Below are positions 23,273 through 36,128 of a DNA stretch of 64,000 nt, piece after piece. A program made the translations under genes and the position numbers. Source of the stretch: Pezizomycotina sp. ARF18 (Eukaryota > Ascomycota); the NCBI GenBank assembly GCA_002224055.1, contig AZLU01000166.1, forward strand, positions 28,613-92,612, given 5' to 3'. Numbering within the stretch: the stretch's first letter is position 1; each line of letters opens with the position of its first letter. Below the pieces are notes generated by a model. It saw only the letters and a list, made by a program, of their open reading frames with translations, ran no database searches and was not told where the DNA came from.

Positions 23273-23620
23273 GATGACCGCTCAAACATCAGCTTTAACT
23301 CATGGTGATGCCCCTTCTCGTTCTCCTGCGCCTCCAGTCTCTTACCGTATCCTCACCCGGCCCATCGTACATTTCCCGCATCCTCTTCCTCGTCGATCAT
23401 CGCGAACGTCCACCCTTGTATCCTATCCTCGCCTGTATTTCGTAATTGATGACCGCTCAAACATCATGCTTTAAGCTCATGGTGATGCCCCTTCTCGTTC
23501 TCCTGCGCTCCAGTCTCTCTACCGTATCCCTCCACCCGGGCCCATCGTACATTCCCGCACCCTCTTCCTCGTCGATCATCGCGAACGTCCACCCTTGTAT
23601 CCTATCCTCGCCTGTATTTC
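23273..23620. repeat. Tandem duplication, two copies of about 170 bp (period 175)
   Basis: Copy 1 is 23273-23441 and copy 2 is 23448-23620, both starting GATGACCGCTCAAACATCA and ending CTCGCCTGTATTTC. By eye they differ at about nine places, eight of them single-base indels (many in C, G, T or A runs) and one substitution. Copy 2 lies inside the receptor-like gene and encodes its last ~55 codons; copy 1 is a downstream, frame-broken duplicate. The indel-dominated difference is unusual for biological divergence. Confidence 0.85.
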
Positions 23621-25113
23621 TCAGCAGCCTCGCCCCGCTCCCCTTCGTGCTCCCCGAATTCACCGTATCGCTCGCGAGTACTGCCGCGGGCTTCTGCAAG
23701 CTCTCCACGGTCACGACACCACCCACCGTACTTCGAATCCCTCCTACTTCCCGAACTCTTCGAGCTCTTCGAATTAATCCTGTAAATCCCCGCCCCGAAC
23801 TCCGCATCTAACGCCGCGGCATCCAGCGCTCCGTTCCGCCTATCGTAACAACGCGATTGAATATCCGCATAATGCAACGACGGCGCGCCGCGGAAGCCGT
23901 TACTCTTGCTAACCCTCTCCACGAGAACTATCGTTCGCCCCGTTACCGCCGCTTTCGAATTCCGCTTGCTACTCGATCTAGCTTCCGATTGCGCTATGAG
24001 TACGGCGACGCAACCGGCAGGCTCGCGCCGAGTGTGTACATCAGTACCTCCAGATTATTCAGCAGTATATACGGAACCTCCGTCACTTCGAGTCCGTATT
24101 ATTCGCCTTTCTATCTACCATACTCCGTAAACGCTAGCGGCGCACGTAACCGTACCTAGTAAATTCGCCGCGAATACCCACCGAAGTACGCGCTTCTTGT
24201 GCGGCGGTAAGTGGGCGTTGCGGACGATGACGAAGGGGATGGAAAGGATGCAGATGTCGATGGCGCAGGATACGGCGACCCAGGTGTACCGGAAGGGTCG
24301 AGGGAGAGGCAGGAGGTGGCTTCGGCGTTCCAGACGAAGTTCGTTATGGCGGGGGTAGCAGGCGAAGAGCCAGACGAAGGTTTCCATCAGGCCGACGGCC
24401 ATGATGAAGACGCATAGGCCCAGGACGTGGCGGCGGTAGATTACCATGTGCGCGGGACTATAGATATATACCTCATTGTTAGAGGTTTGATGTTACATGG
24501 TTTCACTTTTTCAGCTTAGGCTGAAGAAGGATACTTACGGATGTGTAAATGGCAGCAGCACATCGATATCTTGACGAAAGTGCATATGAGGTAGTAACCC
24601 GCCCAGACGTTGTTCGTGCCGAACAAGAGATGGTAATTCTCGGGTTTTACATTCTCCCAGTAAAGCCCTATACCGATAGTATGTTTATGACCTGTACTGG
24701 GAAGTACGCCAACATTATTACTCCCGCAGCCATCATCCACCCGTCGTCCCAGCGGAACGAGTGCATTTTTATCCGCCGGAAGTAGGTTCGAGCTATTATT
24801 ATCATTACTATAAAAAAAATTACCGGTCAATTAGCATATCTAAAAATTTACTAGCGCTATAAAATCATGTAGATTCAATATTAATGAAGAATCGTGGCTT
24901 ACATGTCGAAACGTCAAATATAATAATAAACGCCAGCGCGAGGTGCTGGTGCCAGTACGGTACCGGTGCGTTCGGATCGTATTCGTAGAAGACTAGCGAG
25001 CCGGAGCCTTTTGCCATATCGCGGACCTCCGTCATGTTGATGTAGTTCGTGTTATTCGGATCCGACGAGATCTCGTTCGTCGGGATCAGCTCGAACGTCT
25101 CGACGGCGACCAT
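23457..25113 (-). CDS. PTH11-type fungal rhodopsin-domain integral membrane protein
   Basis: The ATG at 25113 starts exon 1 (25113-24903). Introns at 24808-24902 and 24458-24538 are GT-AG, and the first preserves frame exactly. Landmarks in order are WHQHLALAFIIIFDVS (first membrane helix), RTYFRRIKMHSFRWDDGWMM (the W-DD-W motif after helix 2), GLYWENVKPENYHLLFGTNN, WAGYYLICTFVKISM, the helix VLGLCVFIMAVGLMETFVWL, and YTWVAVSCAIDICILSIPFV then RVLRWVFAANLLGTVTCAAS, the usual last helices. A charged C-terminal tail in two frames ends ITMSLKHDV at 23457. The family is receptor-like seven-helix proteins at the plasma membrane linked to surface sensing in some fungi; this member has no visible CFEM domain. 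At least three one-base frame changes are present. The last exon overlaps the tandem duplication. Confidence 0.65.
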
Positions 25114-28100
25114 CGTGACTGTTCTTCCCTCTTCGATGCGTTACAAATACCGAATAGTTGAAGAAGACCTCTATGTTGAGTTTGGACTATATTGTTGATT
25201 GAGTTGACATTACCACTAGTCTTCCGCCGTGAAACGAAACAAAAATATCAATAAAATAAAAATGAAAGACCAAATAAAGCAGGGGGGAAAGGAAAGGAGA
25301 GGAAGAAGAAAAACGGAAACTAAGGTAAGGGAAGGGGGTATGGTTAGTTTATGAGGAGAATTTAGAAGAATTACTCAAGTGCAGCGGAAGGAATAAGCCC
25401 ACATGGCAATTGGAACAAAACAATCTAAAGGGGGTAGCGGGCATTGGATCAGACGTAAGGTGTATTCATTGGCGCGGATGGAGAATAATACATTAGGAAT
25501 GGACATGCTTACGGTTTACCCATGAGGCCGTGCACGGGTGGGAAAACGCAGTCAATAATTGACATTCAGGACAAGGATCTCGAGTCCAAATCTAGTATTT
25601 ACATTACGCAAGACTTCTGACAAGGGATTGCCGGCTATAGCGAATGTACCAGGGTGCTAGGTTTATAGACACACCTTTTCTGCTGATTTATTCAATTTTA
25701 AACACACTAGATTCAAGATAGTGTTCTTTTGGGAACAGCTATCGAAAACGTTAGACCTTCTAGATATCGTATATCATCCATCCCATCCTCAATTTCTCAT
25801 CGGGAACACACGACTCATGATGGAGTTGTGGAGTTTTATCGCTGGGAACATACGCTTTTGAACTGGAAAATTCTGGGACACCATTGTTTAATTAGGAAAC
25901 TCGCTAATTGATAGGGAGGGTCAAAACAAAAGGCAGATGGAAGACGCCGTGCCCGAGCTCCGGATTCTACAAACCACAAAGATAAGTTCAATGGAATACG
26001 TTTGTTCTCTAGAAAGCTCTCGATAGATAAGTTTGGTTCATGAAATGCCGAACTTCTTGTTCATAGTGATTGAAACTTCAAGGCTCTGAGGGGTTGGAAT
26101 TATGAGCTGAACAGCGAAGGAAACTTTTTCGCTGCATCCTATCGGTATAAGCCCCTTAGCCCAAAAGTGTGAGTTACTCACGTAGGCGAAATGGCCGAAG
26201 AAAATTCTCCTGTTTGCTATTTTGTTCTTCCATGTGTACAGTTACATTACATTACATACCCGCCGAGCCCGCGCCTTAAGCCTTTCAGCAAGCAAAAGTT
26301 CTTTACCTGCCTCAATGATCAACCAATACGAAGCGGCAGATTGGGTAGGCTGTCGTAGCGTTCTCCGAGCGCGGCAACGTACGCCGGTTCATGTTGGATT
26401 TCTCGGGGGGAGGAGTTGAAAAAGGAAGAGTCAACCATGCTCCTATTGCGACAGGTCTGCCTGGAAAGTAGAAATGTACTGTACAGTGGAGAGAGATAGC
26501 GTGCCGAAATTCTTTGCAGTTTCCTCTTCCGGCGCGTTCGTTTAAATTTGGCAGGAAACATTCGGGAATCACGACATTTCTGTAGTTTCATTCCTTAATA
26601 TTTTGTTTTGGGAAGAAAGAGGGGTTCGATAGATAGTAATAAGACAGTGGCAAGGAGTGTGGGGCCCTTCTTGAGTTCTGTGGGTCCACTTCCAACGGGC
26701 TAAGAACCGTTTGCCGAGATAGGAGGCTGCTAAGAAATGATGGACGTCTAGTCAAACAACCGGCACTCATACCTCAGCATCTGGAGGGTAGAAAAATCAA
26801 GAATGACCCTTGTCCGACTTATACGGTCCCGTGCCTACCTTTTGATATTGTAGATCGCTTATCAGTTAGTCCATTTGTTCAAGGTATTATTTGTTCAAGG
26901 TAGTTCCCGCTATCCTATATTATTACATTTACCTATCAAGATGCAAGAACTAGTATCGGTATTTTTTAAAGACACTTTTAAGAGAGACGATAGTGGGGCT
27001 CAAAGATTCTATCTCAAACTTCGATACTGCTCTTTTTATGTCGTGATCTTCGAAAGCTTTCCACTGATCGCTGTTTTTTTAAATCTAGAAGAGACTAGCA
27101 GGCTTCCGTCGCTTCGAGCTCCCTCAAGAGCTTTGGTAAAATCCATCCGTTCACATGCGCATGTTTTAGAATGTCCCGATCCCTTATACCAAATTTCGGC
27201 GTTTTTCAAGAACAATTTTTATATCTCACATTTTTCAATAGGAGTAGCGCCACTTTTCTCATACTTAGGCTTCTAGACACACTGTAAAATGAAAGGCACT
27301 GGCAGTTTGATGAGATAAGATGAGATGACCACTATTTTAGGCATTCTCGCGAAGGGTTTCCTTTCGTATGGGTGAGAAGGAATGTTTCAGGAAAATTTTA
27401 TTAAACCACGGTACGAATGCCCCGCGGGAAATTGGAAACGCTATTAAGGACAATTAGTGAAAATTACGTTAACATCTTTAATATTGAACGATATTGATTT
27501 TTCCGCGTGCGTGAATTCACTTCAGTCCCATAGGTATAGCAGCTTATTCTTTCGCGATAAATACCTTTAGTCCGTGTTGCGAGTACAACAGTCATCGGTG
27601 AAGGAAGACGGTACAAAATAAGGGGAAGGGTGGGCTAACTATCCTGAACGGGCATGTCCGAACCATCAACGCGGCAAACGTCGTGCATCTGTACCTCCTT
27701 CCAGAAACTCCCTAGCCTCAACATTTATCATTATCGTGAAAAACCAACTCTGGGGAAGAATACATGTCATGACGAAGTATGACGTCTAGGTGCATATCGT
27801 AGGCGGGAGACGATAGAGGTGCCCGTGAAGACTGATAATAGTTATCGTGAGAAACCTTACCGCCGAGTTTAGGGCGCGTACTCTAAGTCACGAAAGCAGA
27901 TTATATATGGTATAGGCCATGAATTTCTTAGGCCAGCCTTATAGAGATTTATCGATTGAAACCCTGGTGTTTCTTTGGGAATATTCAGAAGTGGCTCAAG
28001 AAAGTCAACGTCAAATGTCTCAGACAATACTTCCTGAAACTCACGACCGGGTTACTTTGCGTCTCTGAAGGCGAGGGAGATAATAGATAGGCGGGGGAAG

Positions 28101-28938
28101 GGGCTAGGATAGGGGGCACTGGAGCCTCGAGCGTTGACAGATGTAAACGGATATTTCCACTTTACTTCGTGAGAAGATATTGATTGTTAAATCTTGAAAG
28201 GCAATTACATAAAAAGACGGATCGTTCCATAGTCAAGGGAAGGGATGATAATGGATTAAGATAGAGAATGAATTGATGTCGATATCGATACCTGCCTTAG
28301 TGGATTGCGTATCCAATCTGGAGGAGCGTTTAAGCTTTGGTATTTGCCTTTCTGGACGAGCTGTCTGGGGTGGATTTGAGGAGCTCATTGGATATCGATT
28401 TCCGAGCCTTTCAGACTTTTCCTGAGCTCTTTTGCGATATTGTGTTACTATATACGTCAAAGGTATTGTTTTTCTGCACAGAAAGAGTTTTGAGTATTGG
28501 TGAACAAATGGTACAACACAATAATCACGAATAACAATATGAAACTGATTAAGACGGCTTCTAAAGTGGTGTCATAGGATTTTTACATATATATTGAGAT
28601 TTTAATTCTTACAAACTTGAAGGATAAAGGAAAAGAAAATATAATAAAATCTATTCAGGCATGATACCGAAACCCAAAGAACGCCGGTCGGAAACAACAC
28701 ATTTATGTTAAATAAAGGAAAGGTCATGTTAATATCGGATAAAAGAAAATGAAACAATGTCAGGATAGAATGTTTTTCTATAAATACTCCTTGCGGTAAG
28801 AAAAGAAAGGCCAACGAAAGAAAAAACAGGTACGGGCCTCGAGCCGAAGAGAAATGAAGTAGGAACACGCCCGCGAAATACAAAAGAAATGGACCAGTCG
28901 TGATAGATGATCTTAAGGTCTACATGAATCAATATAGA
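25114..28938. other. Long gene-free region (3.8 kb)
   Basis: AT-rich sequence with only short frames on either strand. I examined plus-strand frames near 26.9-27.3 kb and minus frames near 26.3-26.6 kb and found no family resemblance. No terminal repeats, tRNA-like or rRNA-like sequence was recognised. The part next to 25113 should hold the receptor gene promoter. Confidence 0.55.
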
Positions 28939-30113
28939 TCAGGAAGCAGTCAGGGTAGTAGTAACAGTCTGCGTCGTTGTCGCTGTCGTAGTAGATACTG
29001 AAGTCACAGTCGTTGTCAAAACACTCGCCGAGGAACTACCTCAACCATCCGTAGAAGTAGGAGTAGCGGACGCCGAACTACCGGGGCTGGAACTCTGGCT
29101 CACGCTCGCGCCGGAATCCGACGTGGTAGAAGTCGGCGCGGCATCGCTACCGTCTCGTACCTGCTGAAGTATCACCGGCGGAAGCAGTCGGAGATGAACC
29201 GGTTGCCGTTGCCGTCGGGTCTGCGCCCGTGGCAGTCGCGGAGACTGCGTCTCCGTATACGGTTTCCGTCTCGGTTACTATGGATGTCGTCCTCGGCCCG
29301 CGCGTCTAGGTTGTTCTCGTGACGGTGTGCGAGGTAAGGGACTTGCAAGAGCATGCGGACGAGACGCGAGCGGCGCCGTAGGGGCGTAGGAACCACGGGA
29401 GCTTTACGGGTGAGGCGGAAGGTGATGCAGCTCCCGTCGGCGAGGGAGATTGCGTATCACTACCGCTTATGGAGGTGGCGTCGCTGGAAGATGGGGACAT
29501 TAGCCGCTTGAAGCCGGCGTTTGGAAATCATGTTGGGATGAGACGTTCGCGGAAGTTGATGTATCCGATGACGATGAGAGTAAATCTGACGAGGAGGTAG
29601 TAGACCCTGAAGCAGGTGCTGCCGAGGACGTGGCCGTAGGATCGAGGTCGAAGGAGTCGATGTGTTAGATGCAGCAGCCGACTTGCTTGTTGGTTGGGCT
29701 GTAGCAGTGGCTGTGGGTTCTTCGTCGCCGGCCGTTACGTTACTGTAATCGTCGTCCTAGCACTACATCGAAAAGCTTCGAGTCCTCAGCATTCTAATCT
29801 TTTGTACACAAAGGAATTGAAAGGGGAAGGATGTGACTTACGGCCGTAATCGCCTCGTCTTCGTCACTGTCTTCGTCACATCGGATATGTGCAACAGGGC
29901 ACTGCAGAGGTCGTCTGCACCGTTGTAGATCTGTAATGCTCTATCGAGGCGGTCGTGGTTGACACAATCGTCTGTGGTAGTCGCGCGGACGTCGACGAAG
30001 CCAGCCTTTACGGCGATAGAAAGGGAAAGGGACGGGAGAAGAGATTCGGTGAAGATGGCCAAGGATAAGCCTTGGTAAGAGTAGCACCCAATGAAGGTTA
30101 AGCAGTGTACCAA
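28939..30113 (-). CDS. Mucin-like Ser/Thr-rich secreted protein, probably GPI-anchored
   Basis: Exon 1 (about 30113-29842) has a hydrophobic leader (LLPSLSLSIAVKAGF) and a small Cys domain, DDCVNHDRLDRALQIYNGAD then DLCSALL, resembling the 'C..(N)CLRAL...A..FC' N-terminal domain of fungal mucin-like surface proteins, here with one expected Cys missing. An intron at 29763-29841 (GTAAGT...TGTAG) is followed by a long Ser/Thr/Pro/Ala-rich region in shifting frames, ending TTTATTTQTVTTTLTAS with a stop at 28939-28941. No ATG sits before the leader; the first in-frame triplet at 30113 is TTG, so the start is lost or mis-sequenced. It is likely a wall or surface glycoprotein. Confidence 0.5.
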
Positions 30114-32610
30114 TAGGAAATAAGCGAAAGGTAGGTTAACGAGAGTGAACGAATTCGAAGTAGATTATAAAGGGGAGTGAAGTGTAAAAAGGAAGCTGTG
30201 TTCAAGGGCTATTATAACAGCCTCAGAATACAATTGTGAGATTTAGCAAAATATGAATGAATGCTGAACGTGAACTGGCTGATGAAAATTCTGAATGGGA
30301 AAGCGCAATGTCGAGGTTTATATATTGTTCGGCCTGATGCTGGGGCTCTAATATCAACAGATAAATGCGAATCCATAGGCAAACTTTCCAACGATTCTTA
30401 TTTCGGCTCGTGGTCTCGGTACGTACCACTCGAAGGGATCTAGATCATTCTAGGGACGATCCCCTCCACCGTGACGACAGATCTCGATATACGGGAACGA
30501 GGCGACTATATATATCGCTGCGTTGCTAACGCTAGCATGGCGTGAGCCGGATGCGGCCACCGATCGCACTTCTACATCGACATTCGCGATAGATTAGCGG
30601 CTAGACGTCGTCTTCTAGAAGGTTTTTTCCCTGTATATGGTCTACCGCGGGAAACATCGGGTGGAACCTACGGCATAATAAATGTTCTAGCGTACACCAA
30701 TGAGCTGAAAGGGGCAAGAGATGACAGAGTTACGGAGACGAGATCGATGATATCTTAGCGAGGCACTGAGGATAACACCTCGAGTGGCTGATGACGGATT
30801 AGTGGCCTGGGTGCGGCGAACTAATACTGGCCATGAGTGAGGTAATCTGCTGCATCAAGAAATCTGTTTGTGGTAACGGCTTTGCCCTTCTAGAAACCCC
30901 ACCCAACAAAGAAGAAAAGATCGGATGAAAAGATCGATGAAAGGGGCATGCAGGATACGGAGAAATGGCCTTCGACGGATTTGGTATAGCTGTGTTGGAG
31001 TTAAATTCAAAAAGAAAAGGTTCCCGTAGACTTAGCTAGTGATCATCACCGAAGGGAATAACCTAGGCTGGCCTTATCCAAGTTCTTACAAAACAATAGC
31101 CTTGGACTCCAGTGAATACTACTATCTTCAACAAAGAGTTCATACTTCTTTCATAGATTATGATGGAATTGCGCTATCGAGTTCCACTAGGCTATCATCA
31201 TGCTTATGTATGATCCTTTATCCCATGAGTGCTTGGAGGTCCCACCTGGCTAATGGATACTGCTACCTATTCGATACTGCATTGACAAGGCGAGGAAGTC
31301 TATAGCGCTAGCAGTAACAGATATTCGAGGAGCTCCACTGCTCATACATGCTTGTTGGTAGATACAGGCTTGGCGCTATAAACGTGTAAGATAGCAAACT
31401 TTGAAGCCCTGTTCCATAATGTTCAATGTGACTGAGGTCTAGTAAAAAGAACCGCGCAGGTAGGCTCTCCAAAAGACGCCATATTATTTCGTTAATACTG
31501 TCAATATAGAGAGGTGAATCTCTCATTTATTTTTGAGGCACTATAGACCGCATCACGTATCTTAGTAGGAGAACTCCCAAAGGCTGCATTGGCCAAAGGG
31601 AAGCTGTCGAGCTTTAACGTCGGCTCAAGCTTGTGCGTATTATGAGTTCAGCATGAGGGGGGAGCTTCAATCACTCTTCGATAAGTTATGGTTAGCATAA
31701 GGCCCTTAACTCACGAGAGATACCCGGCGAATAGGGAAAAGCACTCGAAAAAACCGGGCGGCGATCCGAGCCGTGTAAATAAACAAGGCCAAGGTCTGTC
31801 GGAATGATGAATCACCCTCGATTCCTCGTATAATGATTCGTATATAAACGCGAAAATTAGTGAGTATATCTGCATATGCATCTGCAGCTCTTCCTCGCTT
31901 ATACCATTGTGCTTAAACCTTAATGGTTGCTTTCCTCTTGAGCTCGCTCGGCCTGGTGGAGTTGGAGCATGAAACAGGAAACAGCCGGGATCTAGAGCTG
32001 GCTATGACTACTCCTCCGTCTGATTTCACTACAACGGGAGGCTCAGCAAGAGCAATAGCACTCTAGGCAGCACCTGCAGAAAACATACTTGCAGTAGCTC
32101 GCAAAAGTACGAAAAGGCTTCCCATTTCCCTGCTTTTCATTCCTATATGCAACCAAGAGGATCCACAATACATCAAGGGCACGGCCGTTGCTCTGCAAGT
32201 AGGCACCTGGCCGGGAATAAACGAGCTGGGCCAGGAGGATTTCACCGTTCTCATTCGCTGTTTCGGCGTCGCTCGGGTATAAAAACCCTGCGAGGCTATG
32301 TTCAGCAGCCTAGGAACCCCACATGGCACATAAGCGAACAAGCAAAGCGACAGTCAGCCAAGCGGGGCTGACTCGCATCCTTCAACGCTTTACAAAAAAA
32401 AAAAAAAAAAAAAAAAATTTCCTCAATCCTGCTCACTCTCCCCCTTTTTGATCCTCCTGCTCCCGCCTTTCAGACTCCACTCACTGCCGAATGTAAAACC
32501 TCCTCGAACGCCCCTTCCTTCAGTCTTCAGTCGTTTCACCTCCTTATTCACCTCGAGACCTAACGTGCCTCTGAGGCCGCCTAGTCCAGTCAATCCAAGA
32601 CATCACCACC
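30114..32610. other. Gene-free region with a poly(A) tract
   Basis: About 2.5 kb without a recognisable gene. A 24-base A run at 32394-32417 lies about 190 bases before the next gene. Minus frame 32063-32341 and plus frame 31039-31305 are open but unassigned. Confidence 0.5.
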
Positions 32611-34790
32611 ATGGACTTCCGCTGGCCCACGAAACTTCCACCTCCACCTCCACCTTCCACCCCTCCAATCCCTTCGCCGACCCCTCCCCCCGATTCCCGC
32701 ACGAACACGAACACGAACTCCCCGCCGCGATCAGAGCCCAACACCGTCCACACCGTCGAAAGCGTCGACGCGAGAGATTTACAATCGTACACCGACCGGC
32801 AAGCCAAACTACCAGAACATACATCCCCCGTCCGAACGTCTACGCACGAGAACAATGTCAATGTAGATGAAGACAACGTGGTGAGGGAGAAGATACGGAC
32901 CTAAATATCAAGATACGCCGCCCGTCCCTCGGCAATGAACGCTTTGTAGAAAACAAAAATCGGGTCGTTGTAGGAGAGGAAAGGAGGGGTAGCGGCGGTA
33001 GCGGAAAGAGCAGTAGCAGCGGTCGCAGCGTGAAGTGTACTCCCGAACAGTGCGTACAGTTCGCACGGGCGGTGGAGGAATGGTTATCCGGAAAGGAACC
33101 CGCCGCGATCTCACTATCTCCAACATTACAAAAGAACGAGGAGGATATGAGTATGGATGAACAACTCCTCGAATTCCAATTCTCTGAAATTGCTGGTTTG
33201 ACGAGTAGCGGTTCTTGGACTGAGCTCGAGGAAGTCGTCTCGAGATTTTACGGAATCCAGCTTTAACTCCTCAGACGACGATAAACGCCTCATCAGTCTT
33301 CATAAAACTCCTTGACGTCCACCTAATAACGAACAATTGGCCCGCCATCCGCTCCTCACGACCCGCTTCGACCACGATACCCCGATAGTGGTCCGTAAAC
33401 TTTCTGACGGCGTCGTCGTACTGGTTACTGGAAAGAATATACTGGCGAAGGAATTCAGTAAGAAAAGTGCGAGCAGAGTCGCGTGGATGCCAGTTATGCC
33501 GCTACGAAAACGGAAGCGATGGCGCTCATGGCGGAAATACTGGAGGGAAGGGAAAAAGTTGAGGGAATTTTATAGGAGTAAAGTACGAGTGGTTGAAGCC
33601 GGCGCTGGAGAGGAGAGTTGGAAGTCGAGGGCGGGTCGCGAGGAGTCCTCCCGCTAGTATCATTACTACTACCACTACCACAAGCCAGGATGTTCCTATA
33701 GTAGTAAACGAGAATTTACAGCAGCAGCAGCAGCAACAGCAGCAGGAGCAGGAACAGCCAACCCCCGTCGCACAAACCCGCAGCATCACAGACTCCACTA
33801 CAACCTTACAATACCGCGACCCGATAATCCGCTCCGGAATACCGAACCTCTACTCCCCACACACCTCCATACCCAACCCTTCCTCCCGGACAATCCTACT
33901 CCGTCGCCGACCTAATCCGCGGCTACCACAACCCTTCCTCCCACCCGTCCAACTACCCACCGGCCTTCTAAGACCGAAAGACATTCTTCGCGGTTACCCG
34001 GTCTCCTTCGATCAATCCACCGGCGCTTCAAAAGTAAAGCTACAACATAATCGCAGCGTTCGAGAGTAGTATTAAGAGGAAAATAAACTAAAGTATCAGA
34101 TGGGTAACACGTTATTTCTAGATCCAGATTTCCCGTTCGATAAAGACGGAAAGGCGATGAAGTTTCTGGGTATGACGCCGCTGCATTTTGCGCGAAGTAC
34201 GACGAGAAGAATTATTTCCGCTCTGGTACAGCGGGGAGGATATAATGGTATTCTAACGGGGGATTAACGCCGCTTGGTATCGCGGCGGAAAGGGGAATGA
34301 CGTCGCGCTGCAATGCCTACTAGAACACGGTGCGGACGTAAATATTCCGGAACGCGGACGTAGCGAGATGACACCGCTGCGTAAAGCGGTAGAGAAGGGG
34401 AATGTTAGTACTGTGGATTACTGTTGAAGAGGGCGCGAGGTGCGACATTAGGATGGCAGGGGAGGACGGCGGAGGGATAGCGATTGCGAACGGAAGAGGA
34501 ATAGTGGACGGGAGATTGTGGGTGTTTTTAGGGAGTGGGAGAGGACGAAGGGGGAGGAAGGAAGGGCCGCCGCCGTATCGGAAGGAAGTTATGGGGGTGA
34601 GAGGTTGTGGAGGAGGGGACGGTGGTGTAGTGGTGTGTGGAAGGGCGGTAAGTATGCACAGGGGAGATTCATGTTCAGTTTGCTTTCAAGTTTTTTTTTT
34701 TATTTTACTAAAAAGCGTTCCTTTATACCGCTGTTCATCAGTCGATGATGATAATATAACCTTGAACCCTGGGAGGCTATGATACGTCTC
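32611..34790 (+). CDS. Pro-rich / Gln-rich protein with C-terminal ankyrin repeats, frame-broken
   Basis: An ATG at 32611 opens a proline-rich head (MDFRWPTKLPPPPPP...). After a frame change near 32900 the sequence continues IRRPSLGNERFVENKNRVVV and CVQFARAVEEWLSGKEP, then an acidic stretch with SFNSSDDDKRLISLHK and LLDVHLITNNWPAIRSS. A CAG/CAA run near 33720-33750 encodes polyglutamine. From about 34.14 kb ankyrin repeats appear in alternating frames: KFLGMTPLHFARSTTRRIIS, LTPLGIAAERG, then NDVALQCLLEHGADVNIPER and MTPLRKAVEKGNVSTVD. Frame changes occur near 32900, 33250, 33300, 34265, 34300 and 34425. The C-terminus is not defined. It is probably a cytoplasmic or nuclear scaffold-type protein. 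Some segments between 33.3 and 34.1 kb are uncertain. Confidence 0.5.
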
Positions 34791-36128
34791 CCTCTCGGTT
34801 GCAAATACAATAATAGTAATACTTTCAAAGCTTCAAGTGTTCACTGAAGGTCTCTCGGGGAGCAATATCTAGAGTCATCCAACTTGAGATCCTCTTCCCG
34901 GATCCTCTCCATCTCCCAGAAATCATATCAGAAGCAAGCGCAGTTTGTGAAAATTACTATCCGATTTAACATAATGGGAGGAATCATCAAAGAAGAACGA
35001 GCCATTATTCACAGTGATATTTGTCGATTCCGCAAGACTCCTGCAGGTTATAGTAGTCTCGTAATAATGGTATTGTTGATTGTTTGACTGTGGGACGAAG
35101 AGTGAACTATATGTCGCCCGGGCCGGCATTATAATATGAGCGACCTCTCAGGTCGAGCCTCAAGGCACTGAGCGCCTGTGAGGCTGTGACACTGTCGTCG
35201 CTATTGACAAAAGCAGTCTAGCGTGATTCAGGTCGCAAAAACCCGACGAATTCTGCCGGAGCTAATCGCAAACAAAAACGTGGTTTTGGTCCGACTCTTG
35301 GGCCCTCTAGCTAGACTGTTCTTGGGACGTTGGCTCATAGAACCAAAAAAAAAAAAAAAAACAACGTTATAGTGTCTGGTGGGGGCAATTCCAACGACAT
35401 TCAGACTCGATGCTGGCCTGACTCGTGCCTTTCGGTAGTCATTATACGACCTGTTCTAGACTTTGAACCGACATCCCGGATACCGGACCTCTTGCCCAGG
35501 CCGCCACGTTGCCAGTCAACCAGTGTTTTCTGGTGCCAATAGATAACGAAATTTGCGCCCGTTCGGGGGGGGGGGAACTTGCCGAGGAGTAACTCGTGAG
35601 CTGAGAACTATCTAGTGCGAACACACTAGTGCGAGTTAAAATAGAGTCGTAGTTGAATTGAGTAGCAGGAAAAACAAGCAGAAAAAAACAGACCACACTC
35701 TTTGGACTCTGCAGAGTTTTTCGTTAGCAAGTGGAGTCGCTGAGGAGTCAATCACAGATAATTAAGCTGATCCCCCTTGTCTCAATTCTTCCTCTCCTTG
35801 TTCTCGTTCCCTTTCTTTCCAGCAAAAATCTTCCCAGAAAAAAATTTCACAGAAGCGGGGAAAGAACAGTGTTGACGGCAGTAATCGTACCACTTCGACC
35901 TATCAATATCAATATCATCACACTGCGTTATACTTGTTCTACAGTTCCACCCTCTTTGTATATCTACTACACAGCCTGTTACCAGTTAACTGGGTCTGTT
36001 ATACATATATCCTGCCGTAATTTACCCGTAAGGGGGTTTTTCAAAACAGAAACCCAGAAATAGGAGGAGAGCGAGCCGAACAACCGGTCCTTGCATAGAT
36101 CGAGGCAGATAAACCACGTCGACCCGCG
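34791..36128. other. Intergenic with A17 and G11 tracts
   Basis: About 1.3 kb with no supportable gene. Simple tracts are A17 at 35345-35361 and G11 at 35565-35575. The stretch before 36128 is likely promoter for the methyltransferase. Confidence 0.5.

Noticed and set aside
32394-32417. A24 tract as the tail of a LINE or processed retrocopy
   Set aside because: No reverse transcriptase, no intron-less copy upstream and no target-site duplication recognised.
35221-35361. Possible tRNA-derived SINE ending in A17
   Set aside because: No convincing A-box/B-box pair in the preceding 150 bases.
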